Assembly (NCBI GenBank): GCA_937132065.1
Contig: CAKZNT010000037.1
Span: 32,260-96,259 of the forward strand
Direction: 5' to 3'
Length of the DNA stretch: 64,000 nt
Source of the DNA: an uncultured Loktanella sp.
GTDB taxonomy: Bacteria; Pseudomonadota; Alphaproteobacteria; Rhodobacterales; Rhodobacteraceae
Part shown: positions 43,727-53,740 of the stretch, one piece after another
How the letters are laid out: every line of letters begins with the position of its first letter
Numbering within the stretch: position 1 is the stretch's first letter
Made by a program: the position numbers and the translations under genes
The notes under the pieces: model-generated
What the model was told of the DNA's origin: nothing
Seen by the model: the letters and a program-made list of their open reading frames with translations, nothing else
Databases searched by the model: none

Positions 43727-45822
43727 TGCGCTTTCTGCTGGTTCTATTCCTTTTGCTACCCGTCACGTTGCACGCACAGGGCGCGGCGACACTTGTGGCC
43801 GATGATGTCGCGATTGTCGGCGGGGACCAACTTGTCGCGTCAGGCAACATCGAGGTGTTCTATGACGGCACGCGGCTATCGGCGGCGCGGATCGTGTTTG
43901 ACCAGTCCACCGACCGGCTTGCCATTTCGGGGCCGATTTTCATTCAATCGGCTGACGGAACCCTGCTCACAGCCGACCAAGCCAGCCTTGATCCCAAACT
44001 CGAAAATGGCATCTTGCAAGGCGCGCGCCTTGTGCTCGACCAACAACTGCAACTTGCCGCCAACCAGATTGATCGGGCCGAAGGGCGTTATTCTCAACTC
44101 TACAAGGTCGCCGTCACCTCCTGCCAAGTTTGCGGAACGCGCGCACCGCTCTGGCAGATACGGGCCGAAAAAGTGGTGCACGACCAAGAAGCGCGCCAAC
44201 TCTACTTCACAAATACACAGTTTTTGATCCGAGGCACGCCGGTTTTCTGGCTCCCGCAGATGCGGCTTCCCGATCCGACACTGGACCGCGCGACAGGGCT
44301 GCTGATCCCGCAACTCAGGAACACCGATCAACTCGGGGTCGGCCTTAAACTGCCCTACTTTATCGCGCTGGGGGACAGTCGGGATCTGCGCCTAACGCCC
44401 TATGTCTCACGGGAGACGACAACACTCGAGGCGCGCTATCGGCAAGCCTTCCTGACAGGTGACATCGAGATCAGGGCCGCAATCAGCAATGACACACTTG
44501 TGCAAGCCCCCCGCTCCTATCTCTTCGCCGAAGGGACATTTGATCTTGGCCATGACTACCAACTCGGGTTCGATATCGAGGCGGTCAGCGATAGCGCCTA
44601 TCTGCTCGACTACGGGTATTCCGAGAAAGACAGGCTCGACAGTTCCGTCAGCGTGATCCGTGTGCGCGACTATGACCTGACACAGATCGACCTGACCTAT
44701 TATCAAACGCTGCGGGACGACGAAGAAAACGCGTCCCTTCCCCCGATTGTCGGCAACATCAGCTATGAACGGCGGCTGACTGACATAGCTGGCGGCGCGC
44801 TGACCCTCAAGACATCTGCCGACACGGCCTATCGCTATAGTACCGATGACGGCGACGCGGGCCGCGATGTGTCGCGCTTTGGTGTGCAAGGCGAATGGAC
44901 GCGCGACTGGATCACCGCGAGCGGGCTTGTCGTCAAGGCACAGGCAGGCCTGCGGTCCGATTTTTATAATATCGAAAATGATACAAGCTACGGACAAAAT
45001 GGTGTGCGCACAGTGCCGCATCTGGCGTTCACGCTGCGCTACCCGCTTGCGGCGCGCGCGGCCAATGGAACCCAGCATCTGTTGGAACCGACAATCGCGC
45101 TCGCGTGGTCCGACAGCTTCGGGATTACCCCGCCAAACGAGGACAGCACACGCGCCGAGCTTGATCAGGCGAACCTGCTGGCAACCTCGCGGTTTTCGGG
45201 TGATGACGCCGTTGAGACAGGGACGCGCATGGCCTTTGGTCTGCGCTGGACACGGCTTGGTGCGGGCGGCAACGCTTCGACACTTACCTTCGGGCGGGTG
45301 CATCGTGATCGTGACGATGGCGCATTTAATGCCTCCTCTGGTCTAGACGGGGTCACCTCCGACTGGCTGCTTGCAGGGCAGTTCACCTCACCTGACGGGT
45401 TCAGGATCGATGGGCGCACATTGTTCGACGATGACGCTGATCTCACGCGGGCGGCCACGCGGTTTAGCTGGGACAATGACTGGATCGACCTTGCCGCCGC
45501 CTATATCTGGCAGGCGCCTGACGCCACCGAAAGCCGCCCTGACGAGGTCTCGGAATTCACCTTGGATACCAACATCCAACTCAACCCGAGCTGGTCGGTC
45601 AACCTTGGCACGCGCTATGACCTTGCCAATGACACCCCCGCACGCGCCACACTCGGGGCGCAATACACAAACGAATGCGTGAAAGTCGATCTTTCAATCG
45701 CAAGGCGCTACACTTCGTCAACGACGGTTGATCCATCGACCAGCTATGGGGTATCGGTATCTCTAAACGGATTTTCGGCAGGGCGCAGCGGCGCCGCACC
45801 AAAGGCGGCTTGTTCGCAATGA
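43726..45822 (+). CDS. lptD: LPS-assembly outer-membrane protein LptD
   Basis: 698-aa outer-membrane barrel that inserts LPS in the outer leaflet. Signal peptide 1-18 (ends TLHAQG), an OstA jellyroll at about 25-150, then the long barrel ending near SLNGFSAGR. Cys pairs in VTSCQVCGTRAP and a late Cys in YTNECVKVDLSIARRYTSST probably form the disulfides needed for maturation. Confidence 0.95.
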   Translation: MRFLLVLFLLLPVTLHAQGAATLVADDVAIVGGDQLVASGNIEVFYDGTRLSAARIVFDQSTDRLAISGPIFIQSADGTLLTADQASLDPKLENGILQGARLVLDQQLQLAANQIDRAEGRYSQLYKVAVTSCQVCGTRAPLWQIRAEKVVHDQEARQLYFTNTQFLIRGTPVFWLPQMRLPDPTLDRATGLLIPQLRNTDQLGVGLKLPYFIALGDSRDLRLTPYVSRETTTLEARYRQAFLTGDIEIRAAISNDTLVQAPRSYLFAEGTFDLGHDYQLGFDIEAVSDSAYLLDYGYSEKDRLDSSVSVIRVRDYDLTQIDLTYYQTLRDDEENASLPPIVGNISYERRLTDIAGGALTLKTSADTAYRYSTDDGDAGRDVSRFGVQGEWTRDWITASGLVVKAQAGLRSDFYNIENDTSYGQNGVRTVPHLAFTLRYPLAARAANGTQHLLEPTIALAWSDSFGITPPNEDSTRAELDQANLLATSRFSGDDAVETGTRMAFGLRWTRLGAGGNASTLTFGRVHRDRDDGAFNASSGLDGVTSDWLLAGQFTSPDGFRIDGRTLFDDDADLTRAATRFSWDNDWIDLAAAYIWQAPDATESRPDEVSEFTLDTNIQLNPSWSVNLGTRYDLANDTPARATLGAQYTNECVKVDLSIARRYTSSTTVDPSTSYGVSVSLNGFSAGRSGAAPKAACSQ

Positions 45823-45851
45823 CATTGAATAGACTGAGAAAGAGGCAACAC

Positions 45852-47069
45852 ATGCGTGTATTTCCATTGATCGGCGCCTTGGTCGCGTTTGGCATGACTT
45901 TTGCCACGACAACAACGGCCCAAAACGCCTTCCAGCCGGTGATTACCGTCAACGACAGCGCCATCACAGCGTTCGAAATTGATCAGCGGCGGCGGATGCT
46001 CGAGGTTTTTCGCACACCTGGTGACCTGACAAAAGCGGCGCGTGACGGCCTGATTGAGGACCGCCTGAAAAGCGCTGAAATGGCGCGCGCAGGCCTCACA
46101 ATCACCGACGAAAGCCTTGAAGGCGCCATGAGCGACTTTGCAGGGCGTGCGAACCTGTCCCTTGACCAGTTCTTGCAAGTTCTCAAAAGCAACGGGGTCG
46201 AGCGAGAGACTCTGCGCGATTTTGTGAAAAGTGGTGTGAGCTGGCGCGACTTTATCCGCACCCGCTTTAACAGCCGCGTTGAAATCTCCGATGCCGAAGT
46301 GAACCGCGCGATTGCGCAAGGTGGTGCTGGCGGCAGCCAGATCGAGGTTTTGCTATCGGAAATCATTATCGCCGCGCCTCCGCCCAAGGCGGCCTCTGCA
46401 ATGGCGACTGCCCAACGAATTAGCCAACTGACATCAACCTCCGCCTTTGAGGCACAAGCACGGCGCGTTTCCGCATTGCCAAGCCGCAGCAGCGGTGGGC
46501 GCTTGGGCTGGCTGCCGATCACCAATTACCCGCCACAACTGCGCGGCGTCATCTTGGGGCTGTCACCGGGCGAAGTGACCGCACCACTGCCGATCACAAA
46601 TGGTGTGGCACTCTTCCAATTGCGCGCAATTCGCGAAACCGCAGCGGCGAAAATTGCCCCAACTTCAATCGATTACGCGGCGTTCTACCTTGCTGGGGGC
46701 GCGACAGAGGTTGGCATTCGCGCGGCCCAAAACCTCGCGGATAGCGTTGACACCTGTGACGATCTCTACGGCGAGGCACGCGGCCTTGCGCCAGAGGTGC
46801 TTGAACGTCAGTCGCTGGCCCCTGCCGATATTCCCCAAGACGTGGCCCTTGAACTCGCGCGCCTTGACGCGGGCGAAATCTCTTACAACCTGACGCGCGC
46901 CAACGGGCAAACGCTGATGTTCCTGATGCTGTGCGGGCGCGAAAACCCCGCAAGCGAAGGCACAGATCCGGAAGCCGTGCGCAATCAGTTGCGGAGCCAA
47001 CGGCTCGCGGGCTTTGCCAATGCGCTCTTAGAAGACCTGCGCGCAGCGGCGACAATCACAACACGATGA
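45852..47069 (+). CDS. surA: Periplasmic chaperone / peptidyl-prolyl isomerase, SurA family
   Basis: 405 aa. Signal peptide 1-24 (ends TTTTAQ), N-terminal SurA helix domain (PVITVNDSAITAFEIDQRRRMLEVFRTPGDL), a parvulin domain near 170-270 (IEVLLSEIIIAAPP; LGWLPITNYPPQLRGVILGLSPGEVTAPLPITNGVALFQL). Helps outer-membrane proteins such as LptD to fold. ATG at 45852 is preferred (AGAGG upstream, clean signal peptide) over 45819. Confidence 0.9.
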   Translation: MRVFPLIGALVAFGMTFATTTTAQNAFQPVITVNDSAITAFEIDQRRRMLEVFRTPGDLTKAARDGLIEDRLKSAEMARAGLTITDESLEGAMSDFAGRANLSLDQFLQVLKSNGVERETLRDFVKSGVSWRDFIRTRFNSRVEISDAEVNRAIAQGGAGGSQIEVLLSEIIIAAPPPKAASAMATAQRISQLTSTSAFEAQARRVSALPSRSSGGRLGWLPITNYPPQLRGVILGLSPGEVTAPLPITNGVALFQLRAIRETAAAKIAPTSIDYAAFYLAGGATEVGIRAAQNLADSVDTCDDLYGEARGLAPEVLERQSLAPADIPQDVALELARLDAGEISYNLTRANGQTLMFLMLCGRENPASEGTDPEAVRNQLRSQRLAGFANALLEDLRAAATITTR

Positions 47070-48043
47070 GCCGCGCGAAACCGATCGTCATTTCCTGCGG
47101 TGAACCCGCAGGGATTGGCCCCGAAATCGCTTATAAGGCGTGGCAAACCCTTGCGACCGAAATGCCACTTCTGTGGATTGGCGACCCGCGACATCTGCCC
47201 GATGGCGCAGAATTCCAAGAGGTCGACATGGCCGAAGACGCGGCCATAGTCGCAAGCGGCGCCCTGCCCGTTCTTGCGCGCGACTTTGGCGGACCAAGCC
47301 GCGCAGGCCACCCCGATCCGATCCATGCAAACGGCGTGATTGGCGCAATCGCAGAGGGCGTATCCCTTGTGCAAAGTGGCGCGGCGCGCGCTATCTGCAC
47401 AGCCCCCATTCACAAGGCTGCCCTGATCGACGGCGCCAACTTCGCCTACCCGGGTCATACGGAATATCTCGCGTCCCTCGCAGGGACCGAACAGGTCGTG
47501 ATGATGCTCGCCAGCGACCTGCTGCGCGTCGTGCCTGTCACCATCCATATCGCACTCGCGCAGGTCAGCACGCAATTAACCGCCGCCAAGCTGACTGATA
47601 CCCTCCTGATCACCCACGCAGCCATGCGGCGCGATTTCGGCATTGCCTCACCACGTATCGCCGTGGCGGGCCTGAACCCGCATGCGGGCGAAGATGGCAA
47701 AATGGGCATGGAAGAAATCGAAATGATCACCCCCGTGCTCAATGCCCTGCGCGCGCAAGGGCTTGATATCACAGGGCCTCTCTCTGCCGACACGATGTTT
47801 CATAGCGGCGCACGAGCGCGCTACGATGTGGCCGTTTGCATGTATCATGATCAAGCCCTGATCCCGATCAAGACGCTCGATTTCTCGGGCGGCGTGAACG
47901 TGACGCTCGGGCTGCCATTCGTGCGCACATCGCCCGACCACGGCACAGCCTTTGACATCGCAGGCAAGGGGATCGCGGATGCGACCTCGATGATCGCCGC
48001 ATTGCGCACCGCCGCCACTATGGCCGATGCACGCGAAGCCTGA
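47066..48043 (+). CDS. pdxA: 4-hydroxythreonine-4-phosphate dehydrogenase
   Basis: Vitamin B6 synthesis, 325 aa. GEPAGIGPEI opens the protein; metal ligands are in GHTEYLASL, ALAQVSTQL and MYHDQALIPIKTL; HGTAFDIAGKG closes it. ATGA overlap with surA. The order surA-pdxA-rsmA is widely conserved. Confidence 0.97.
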   Translation: MSRAKPIVISCGEPAGIGPEIAYKAWQTLATEMPLLWIGDPRHLPDGAEFQEVDMAEDAAIVASGALPVLARDFGGPSRAGHPDPIHANGVIGAIAEGVSLVQSGAARAICTAPIHKAALIDGANFAYPGHTEYLASLAGTEQVVMMLASDLLRVVPVTIHIALAQVSTQLTAAKLTDTLLITHAAMRRDFGIASPRIAVAGLNPHAGEDGKMGMEEIEMITPVLNALRAQGLDITGPLSADTMFHSGARARYDVAVCMYHDQALIPIKTLDFSGGVNVTLGLPFVRTSPDHGTAFDIAGKGIADATSMIAALRTAATMADAREA

Positions 48044-48081
48044 TAAGCGACCCTAACCCCAATCAAACGAGGTAGCTCCGC

Positions 48082-48915
48082 GTGATCGACAATCTCCCCC
48101 CCCTGCGCGACGTCATCGCCACCCACGAGCTTGCCGCAAAAAAGTCGTTGGGCCAGAATTTCCTGCTCGACCTGAACCTGACGGCCAAAATTGCGCGCAT
48201 GGCGGGTGATCTCACCGGGGCTGACGTGCTTGAAATCGGTCCGGGACCGGGGGGGCTGACGCGCGGGCTTTTGTCAGAAGGGGCGCGACGCGTGCTCGCC
48301 ATCGAGAAAGACCCGCGTTGCATGCCGATCATGGCCGAGATCGCGGCTGCGTATCCGAACCGTCTGCACGCAATCAACGGCGATGCGCTTGACGTGAACC
48401 CGCTTGAACACCTGACGCCGCCGATCAAGGTCGCGGCAAACCTGCCTTATAACGTGGGCACTGAACTCCTTGTGCGTTGGCTCACGCCCCCGACTTGGCC
48501 ACCGTTTTGGGAAAGCCTGACCTTGATGTTCCAGCGCGAGGTTGCACAGCGTATCGTCGCAAAGCCAGGCACCAAGGCATATGGCCGCCTCGCCCTCTTG
48601 GCGCAGTGGCGTTCTGACCCCAAGATTGTGCTCGATCTCCCGCCAGAAGCCTTCTCGCCGCCGCCAAAAGTGTCGTCTGCCGTGGTGCACCTCAAGGCCT
48701 TGCCCGCCCCGCGTTTCGAGGCGGATGCGGGCACGCTTAACCGTGTCGTGGCAGCGGCGTTCAACCAGCGACGCAAGATGCTGCGCTCTGCGCTCAAGTC
48801 CGTTGATCCCGCAATCGAAGATCACCTGAACGCAGTTGGGATCAAACCAACAGAGCGGGCCGAACAGGTCGGGCTCGAGGAATTTTGCGCGCTCGCACGC
48901 TCTCTTAAAGGCTAG
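48082..48915 (+). CDS. rsmA: 16S rRNA dimethyladenosine transferase
   Basis: Methylates A1518 and A1519 of 16S rRNA, 277 aa. SAM site [11 protein letters not shown], catalytic NLPYN. A GTG start at 48082 is used with GAGG nine bases upstream and fits the family start ([29 protein letters not shown]). It ends overlapping the convergent methyltransferase by four bases. Confidence 0.97.
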   Translation: MIDNLPPLRDVIATHELAAKKSLGQNFLLDLNLTAKIARMAGDLTGADVLEIGPGPGGLTRGLLSEGARRVLAIEKDPRCMPIMAEIAAAYPNRLHAINGDALDVNPLEHLTPPIKVAANLPYNVGTELLVRWLTPPTWPPFWESLTLMFQREVAQRIVAKPGTKAYGRLALLAQWRSDPKIVLDLPPEAFSPPPKVSSAVVHLKALPAPRFEADAGTLNRVVAAAFNQRRKMLRSALKSVDPAIEDHLNAVGIKPTERAEQVGLEEFCALARSLKG

Positions 48916-49529
48916 ATTTTGCGCGCAACAATCAGGCGATTGACGCTCCCCTCGGGAAGCATTTCAGCCCGCTCGACGACAAATCCCGCGTCAACCATCA
49001 TCTGATCCAGTTGAGCCGCCTTTATAAACGCGACATCAGGCGCTTTGCCAATCAGGCGCATCAAGGCAATCGGGAGCCATAGCAGCCGCGTCTTTCCGTC
49101 ACCAAGGCAACCCGACTTGGTCACAAGCACGCCGCCACTTTTCAGCATGCGGTGTGCCTGCGCCAGAACCTCTGGCACATTATCCAGCAAATGCAGCAGG
49201 TTAAACGCAAGGATGGCATCATAAGGACCGCCCGCATCAGCCTGCGCAGGCAGCGCGCGAAACGACACATTCTGCACGCCCGCGGCCATTGCCTTGGACT
49301 GCGCAATCTCGACCATCTTGGGGGAAATATCCGTGCCAACAATCGTTGCAGCATGATCGGCTAGGCGCAAAGCGGTTGACCCCGTGCCACAGCCCAATTC
49401 AAGCAAAGACGCATCTGGTGAAAAATACCCGCGCGCGATATCCAATGTCGCGGCATAGGCCGCCTCGTTAGACACAGGACGGGTCGCATATTTTTCAGCG
49501 GCTTTATCCCAAAACGACTTCGAATTCAT
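48912..49529 (-). CDS. Class I SAM-dependent methyltransferase
   Basis: 205 aa. Motif [17 protein letters not shown] near residue 55, and the post-motif [40 protein letters not shown], which is the UbiE/COQ5-like small-molecule type. Substrate unknown. AGGAGA stands before the ATG at 49529. Confidence 0.88.
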   Translation of the reverse strand: MNSKSFWDKAAEKYATRPVSNEAAYAATLDIARGYFSPDASLLELGCGTGSTALRLADHAATIVGTDISPKMVEIAQSKAMAAGVQNVSFRALPAQADAGGPYDAILAFNLLHLLDNVPEVLAQAHRMLKSGGVLVTKSGCLGDGKTRLLWLPIALMRLIGKAPDVAFIKAAQLDQMMVDAGFVVERAEMLPEGSVNRLIVARKI

Positions 49530-49550
49530 TACATACTCTCCTGACAAATG

Positions 49551-49577
49551 AAAAAGCCCTTCACAAAGGAAGGGCTT
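49551..49577 (-). terminator. Terminator of the DUF4167 gene
   Basis: GAAGGGCTT / AAGCCCTTC stem of 9 bp with 6-base loop; on the minus strand it is followed by TTTTTC. Confidence 0.82.
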
Positions 49578-49582
49578 CAATC

Positions 49583-50095
49583 TTACTCGGCAACCTCTGG
49601 CGCGGGGTCCGCGGGTGGGCGGGGTTTACGCTGGCGGGGTTTGCGTGGCTTTGGCTGCACTTCTTGTGCGGCCTCAGGCGTTTCAACCAAGTGCGAAGGT
49701 TCGTCACGCTCGCGGGGCTGCTCCATGTTCGCAGGGTCGTTCGCGGCCTCCTCTTGCGCTTTCAGGCGCTCCTGACGCTCGCGGTCACGCTCGGCTTGGC
49801 GTTCACGGTTCTGGGCCTCTTGCTCTTCGCGCTTGGCTTCCACTTCACGGGTCGCCTCGGCCAAAAGCCGTGTGTAGTGCTCGGCATGCTGGGCAAAATT
49901 CTCTGCATCCACGCGGTCACCCGACAACACGGCATCTCGGTGAAGCTGGTTGTATTTCTCGATGATCTGCTGGGGCGTGCCGCGCACTTTTCCATCAGGA
50001 CCAGAGCTATCAAAAACGCGATTGATAATGTTACCGCCAGATGGGCGAGTATTGCGGTTCTTATTGCCCCGCGACCGTGACTTCGATGATCTCAT
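49583..50095 (-). CDS. DUF4167 domain protein
   Basis: 170 aa. Residues 1-80 form DUF4167 (SRSRGNKNRNTRPSGGNIINRVFDSSGPDGKVRGTP, then QHAEHYTRLLAEA). The rest is a long charged Glu/Arg coiled segment and a basic KPRKPRQRKPRPP stretch, suggesting nucleic acid or ribosome contact. Function unknown; the family sits next to prmC-prfA in many alphaproteobacteria. The 197-bp stretch 50096-50292 upstream shows no supported feature. Confidence 0.88.
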   Translation of the reverse strand: MRSSKSRSRGNKNRNTRPSGGNIINRVFDSSGPDGKVRGTPQQIIEKYNQLHRDAVLSGDRVDAENFAQHAEHYTRLLAEATREVEAKREEQEAQNRERQAERDRERQERLKAQEEAANDPANMEQPRERDEPSHLVETPEAAQEVQPKPRKPRQRKPRPPADPAPEVAE

Positions 50096-50292
50096 GAATG
50101 TCTTTCGTCAAGCTCTTGATTTGCGCGGTGACCACGACACGCTCTAACAGCGGTCAAATGCGGCCTGCGATATTTTGGCGACTATCGGGGGAACGATGCA
50201 ACGCAATGTTTCACCCGTCCGATGGGCAGTGGATACCAATTTGCGTGCGCACAGGGCAAGCCCTAACTGCGAAAAAGCGGGCGTTTTGGCGA

Positions 50293-51159
50293 TTAAACAC
50301 GGGTTTGCGGCGTAAATCCGACCATTTGAGCGCTCACAACCCTGTCACGGCCATCTAAATCAGGGATAATCGTCACATGGCGCAGCCCGGCGTCACGCAT
50401 CAATTGCGCGACAGCTGCGCCTTGGGTGGGCCCGATTTCAAAAATCAGGCGACCACTGGGGAGCAATAGCGGCAAGGCCTGCGCGATGATTCTGCGGTAA
50501 TGCGTCAAGCCATCCGCACCATCCGTGAGTGCCATCTCTGGCTCCCAAAGCACCACCTCGGGCGACAACCCCGCCATTTCATCAAGGGCGATATAGGGAG
50601 GATTGGACACAATCAGATCAAACGGCCCGTCGATCCCCTCAAGCCAGTCTGTGACGCGAAATTCAACGCGGCGCGCGACATTGTGCACCTGCGCATTGCG
50701 CTGCGCCACAGCGAGAGCCGCCTCGCTCAGGTCAATACCAATGCCCGTCGCTTCTGGCACTTCGGCCATCAATGTCACAAGGATACAGCCCGACCCCGTT
50801 CCCAGATCAACAACCCGCTTGAAATTCGAGCGCAAGGCAACCTCAACCAAGGTCTCGGTATCAGGCCGAGGGTCAAGCACATCTGGCGTCACCTCAAAAT
50901 CACGGCCATAAAACGCACGCGATCCAATCAAATGCGAAACAGGTTCACGGGCCAATCTGCGTTGGATCAAGGTCTCGTAGCGGGCGGCAACTTTCTCGCA
51001 AACGGGTTCAGGCAGGGTTATCGTCAGACGACTGCTTGCCGTGCCCGTTGCATGGGAAAACAGCTTGCGGGCATCGCGCGCGGCGTCAGGAACCCCAGCC
51101 GCCGTCAGACGGCGTGTCGCGCTCAAAACAAGCACCGACCCCGTCCCGACAGTCGTCAT
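50293..51159 (-). CDS. prmC: Release factor glutamine methyltransferase
   Basis: 288 aa. Methylates the Gln of the GGQ motif in release factors. SAM motif DLGTGSG at 118-124 and catalytic NPPY at 186-189; N-terminal helical domain with [11 protein letters not shown]. Overlaps prfA by four bases, so enzyme and substrate are co-made. Confidence 0.95.
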   Translation of the reverse strand: MTTVGTGSVLVLSATRRLTAAGVPDAARDARKLFSHATGTASSRLTITLPEPVCEKVAARYETLIQRRLAREPVSHLIGSRAFYGRDFEVTPDVLDPRPDTETLVEVALRSNFKRVVDLGTGSGCILVTLMAEVPEATGIGIDLSEAALAVAQRNAQVHNVARRVEFRVTDWLEGIDGPFDLIVSNPPYIALDEMAGLSPEVVLWEPEMALTDGADGLTHYRRIIAQALPLLLPSGRLIFEIGPTQGAAVAQLMRDAGLRHVTIIPDLDGRDRVVSAQMVGFTPQTRV

Positions 51160-52211
51160 GCACCCATCTCGGCCAATAGGGTCGCCTGCGCATCTGCTTG
51201 CAATGCGGCAATCGTTTCGGACAAATCGCCAGCCATAACCTGCCCCAGCGAATATAGCGTCAGGTTGATACGGTGATCCGTCATGCGGCCCTGCGGAAAA
51301 TTATAGGTGCGAATGCGTTCAGAGCGATCCCCTGAACCGACCTGCGCCTTGCGATCAGCAGAGCGTTCGCCCTCAACGCGCTGGCGCTCGAGGTCAAACA
51401 GACGGGTTTTCAGAACCTGCATTGCGATCTCGCGGTTGCGGTGTTGCGATTTCTCGGCACTCACAACAATCATACCCGTCGGAATATGGGTAATACGCAC
51501 CGCACTATCGGTCGTGTTCACGTGCTGGCCACCCGCCCCAGAGGCGCGCATCGTATCAATGCGAATGTCATTGGGGGAAATCTGCACGTCCACATCTTCG
51601 GCCTCGGGCAGGACGGCGACAGTCGCAGCAGAGGTATGGATACGCCCGCCACTTTCCGTTTCAGGCACACGTTGCACGCGGTGAACGCCGCTCTCGTATT
51701 TCATCTTTGCAAAGACGCCATCACCCGCAATGCGCGCGACAACTTCCTTGACGCCACCAAGCTCGGACAGGCTCTCTTCCAATATCTCGAACTTCCAACC
51801 CTGCCCTTCGGCGTAACGCTGATACATGCGCAGCAAATCAGCGGCAAACAAGCCAGCCTCGTCGCCACCCGTGCCCGGACGGATTTCAAGCAACGCAGGT
51901 CGCCCGTCGGCAGCATCTTTTGGCAAAAGCGCAAGCTGGACCTCGTGCTCGGATGCTTCAAGCGCGGCCTTCAAATCAGGCAACTCAAGCTCGGCAAGTT
52001 CCTTCATTTCAGGGTCGCGCAGCATCTCTTCGGCTTCGGCAATCTGGTTCACGAGGTCGCGGTAGGCCGTGACCGTCTCAACCACAGGGCGCAGTTCGGC
52101 ATATTCACGCCCCAGCGTGGCAATTTCGGCGCCTACATCACCGCCAGCCATCTTCGCTTCCAGAAACTGGAAACGGTCAATAATTTGGGCGATTTTATCA
52201 GGGGCAATCAT
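51156..52211 (-). CDS. prfA: Peptide chain release factor 1
   Basis: 351 aa. Recognises UAA and UAG: codon-reading tripeptide PET at 183-185 ([20 protein letters not shown]), catalytic GGQ at 227-229 ([17 protein letters not shown]). Complete; first gene of the prfA-prmC unit. Confidence 0.98.
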   Translation of the reverse strand: MIAPDKIAQIIDRFQFLEAKMAGGDVGAEIATLGREYAELRPVVETVTAYRDLVNQIAEAEEMLRDPEMKELAELELPDLKAALEASEHEVQLALLPKDAADGRPALLEIRPGTGGDEAGLFAADLLRMYQRYAEGQGWKFEILEESLSELGGVKEVVARIAGDGVFAKMKYESGVHRVQRVPETESGGRIHTSAATVAVLPEAEDVDVQISPNDIRIDTMRASGAGGQHVNTTDSAVRITHIPTGMIVVSAEKSQHRNREIAMQVLKTRLFDLERQRVEGERSADRKAQVGSGDRSERIRTYNFPQGRMTDHRINLTLYSLGQVMAGDLSETIAALQADAQATLLAEMGA

Positions 52212-52250
52212 GGCAGTCCTTTGCGATATAACTGACGTAAGGTCAAGCGA

Positions 52251-52637
52251 CTAAAGCGCATCCAGAATGCGCAAAATACGGGCCTTGTTCACGCCCATGT
52301 CGCTTTTGCCATAAACGAGATGACCCTGCACAACCAGATGTCCATCAGCCAGCGTCAAATAGGTGATGTCGGGAAACCCGAAAACACGGCTGCGGGTCAC
52401 AAATGTCAGCGGATCTTGCGCGACAATCTCGGTGCGCGGCTCCAAAAGCAACGCGGCCTTCACCTTCTCGAGCGCCGAGGCATCAGGAACAGCCCTCACC
52501 GCAGTAAATCCGCCAGCAACTCCGTAGTCGCCCACCTGATCGGGCACATCCATGCGCGTACGCATCTTGACCGGGGTCAGGCGAACATAGGCGATTGCGC
52601 CAACCAGAATTAGTAAGAGAATGCCGAAAACTCGCAT
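52251..52637 (-). CDS. DUF1499 family protein
   Basis: 128 aa. N-terminal membrane anchor or signal (VFGILLLILVGAIAYVRL), then the DUF1499 domain, with TRSRVFGFPDITYLTL and a terminal SDMGVNKARI stretch. Possibly periplasmic. An 11-bp-period GTGCAC array lies directly upstream of its start. Confidence 0.85.
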   Translation of the reverse strand: MRVFGILLLILVGAIAYVRLTPVKMRTRMDVPDQVGDYGVAGGFTAVRAVPDASALEKVKAALLLEPRTEIVAQDPLTFVTRSRVFGFPDITYLTLADGHLVVQGHLVYGKSDMGVNKARILRILDAL

Positions 52638-52654
52638 GCGATAATGCTCCTAAG

Positions 52655-52697
52655 CTGTGCACGTGCTGTGTATGCGCTGTGCACGCTTTGTGCCAGT
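52655..52697 (-). repeat. Four 11-bp-period copies of TGTGCACGC-like unit
   Basis: On the plus strand CTGTGCACG, CTGTGTATG, CTGTGCACG and TTGTGCCAG start at 52655, 52666, 52677 and 52688, exactly 11 bp apart, in the 60-bp gap between the agmatinase stop and the DUF1499 start. The same unit and step occur at 2556-2586, 50 kb away. Confidence 0.8.
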
Positions 52698-53639
52698 CTA
52701 ACGGTACGGCACACCGGGCAGGATCGACAGCATTTCAAACATCAGATTAGCACCCGTTAAAGCGGTGTTTCCGCTTGGATCATAGGGGGGGGAAACCTCC
52801 ACCAGATCGCAGCCCACAATGTCCAAGCCACGCAATCCACGGATCAATTCCATCGCCTGCATTGTGGTCAAACCACCAATCTCGGGTGTGCCTGTGCCGG
52901 GGGCGTAGCTGGGGTCGAGGCTGTCAATATCATATGAAATATAGGTCTTATGATTTCCGATTTTCTCTTTTATTTCAGCAGCTAACGGCGCGAGGCTCTT
53001 GTGCCAGAGGCTTGGCGCGAGGTGCTGTTGAAATCCCCAATCGGCAGCCTCGTTAAAATCGTCGGCGGTGTAACCTGTGCCGCGCAGTCCGATTTGAAAC
53101 ACCTTGTCAGGCACAATCAGCCCTTCCTCATACGCGCGGCGAAACACCGTGCCATGGGTCTCGCGTTCGCCAAACATCTCGTCGTTTACATCGGCATGCG
53201 CATCCACATGAACCAAGGCCACAGGCCCGTGTTTCTTGGCAATCGAGCGTAGTATCGGCAGCGTCATAGCGTGATCTCCGCCCAGCCCCATCGGGATGAA
53301 ATCATGCTTGAGGTGCGCGTCATAAGCCTCTGTAATCAAACGGATTGTATCGCTCAGGCTAAAGGTGTTGATCGCGACATCACCAAGGTCACCACACTCC
53401 AATGCATCAAAGGGCGCAGCGCCCGTTTGAATGTTATAAGGTCGGATCATTGCCGATTGTTCGCGCAGCTGCTTTGGCCCCATGCGCGTCCCCGAACGCC
53501 AGCTTGTGCCAATATCCATCGGGACACCGACGAAACCAACATTTAACCCTTCTGCGCTATCAACCTGTGGCAAGCGCATAAACGTCTGTGGGCCAGAAAA
53601 CCGCGCAAGGTCATTTCCGCTAATTGGCATTGTGGGCAT
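52698..53639 (-). CDS. speB: Agmatinase / ureohydrolase
   Basis: 313-aa manganese enzyme of the arginase family: agmatine to putrescine and urea, or a related guanidino substrate. Metal ligands in GGDHAMTLP, HVDAHADVND and SYDIDSLDPSYAPGTGTPE are complete. The exact substrate is not certain from sequence; guanidinobutyrase or guanidinopropionase are alternatives. Confidence 0.9.
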   Translation of the reverse strand: MPTMPISGNDLARFSGPQTFMRLPQVDSAEGLNVGFVGVPMDIGTSWRSGTRMGPKQLREQSAMIRPYNIQTGAAPFDALECGDLGDVAINTFSLSDTIRLITEAYDAHLKHDFIPMGLGGDHAMTLPILRSIAKKHGPVALVHVDAHADVNDEMFGERETHGTVFRRAYEEGLIVPDKVFQIGLRGTGYTADDFNEAADWGFQQHLAPSLWHKSLAPLAAEIKEKIGNHKTYISYDIDSLDPSYAPGTGTPEIGGLTTMQAMELIRGLRGLDIVGCDLVEVSPPYDPSGNTALTGANLMFEMLSILPGVPYR

Positions 53640-53740
53640 GATGTTTTCCTTTTGCTTGGGGTGATGTTTGACGGCCCTAACTCAGAAACCGCATCTGCAA
53701 TCTGATGTCACTACAGCACGTAGTTCATTGATATTAAATG

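Noticed and set aside
44407..45303. 298-codon frame opposite lptD
   Set aside because: Lies wholly within the barrel-coding part of lptD; sequence shows no recognisable domain.
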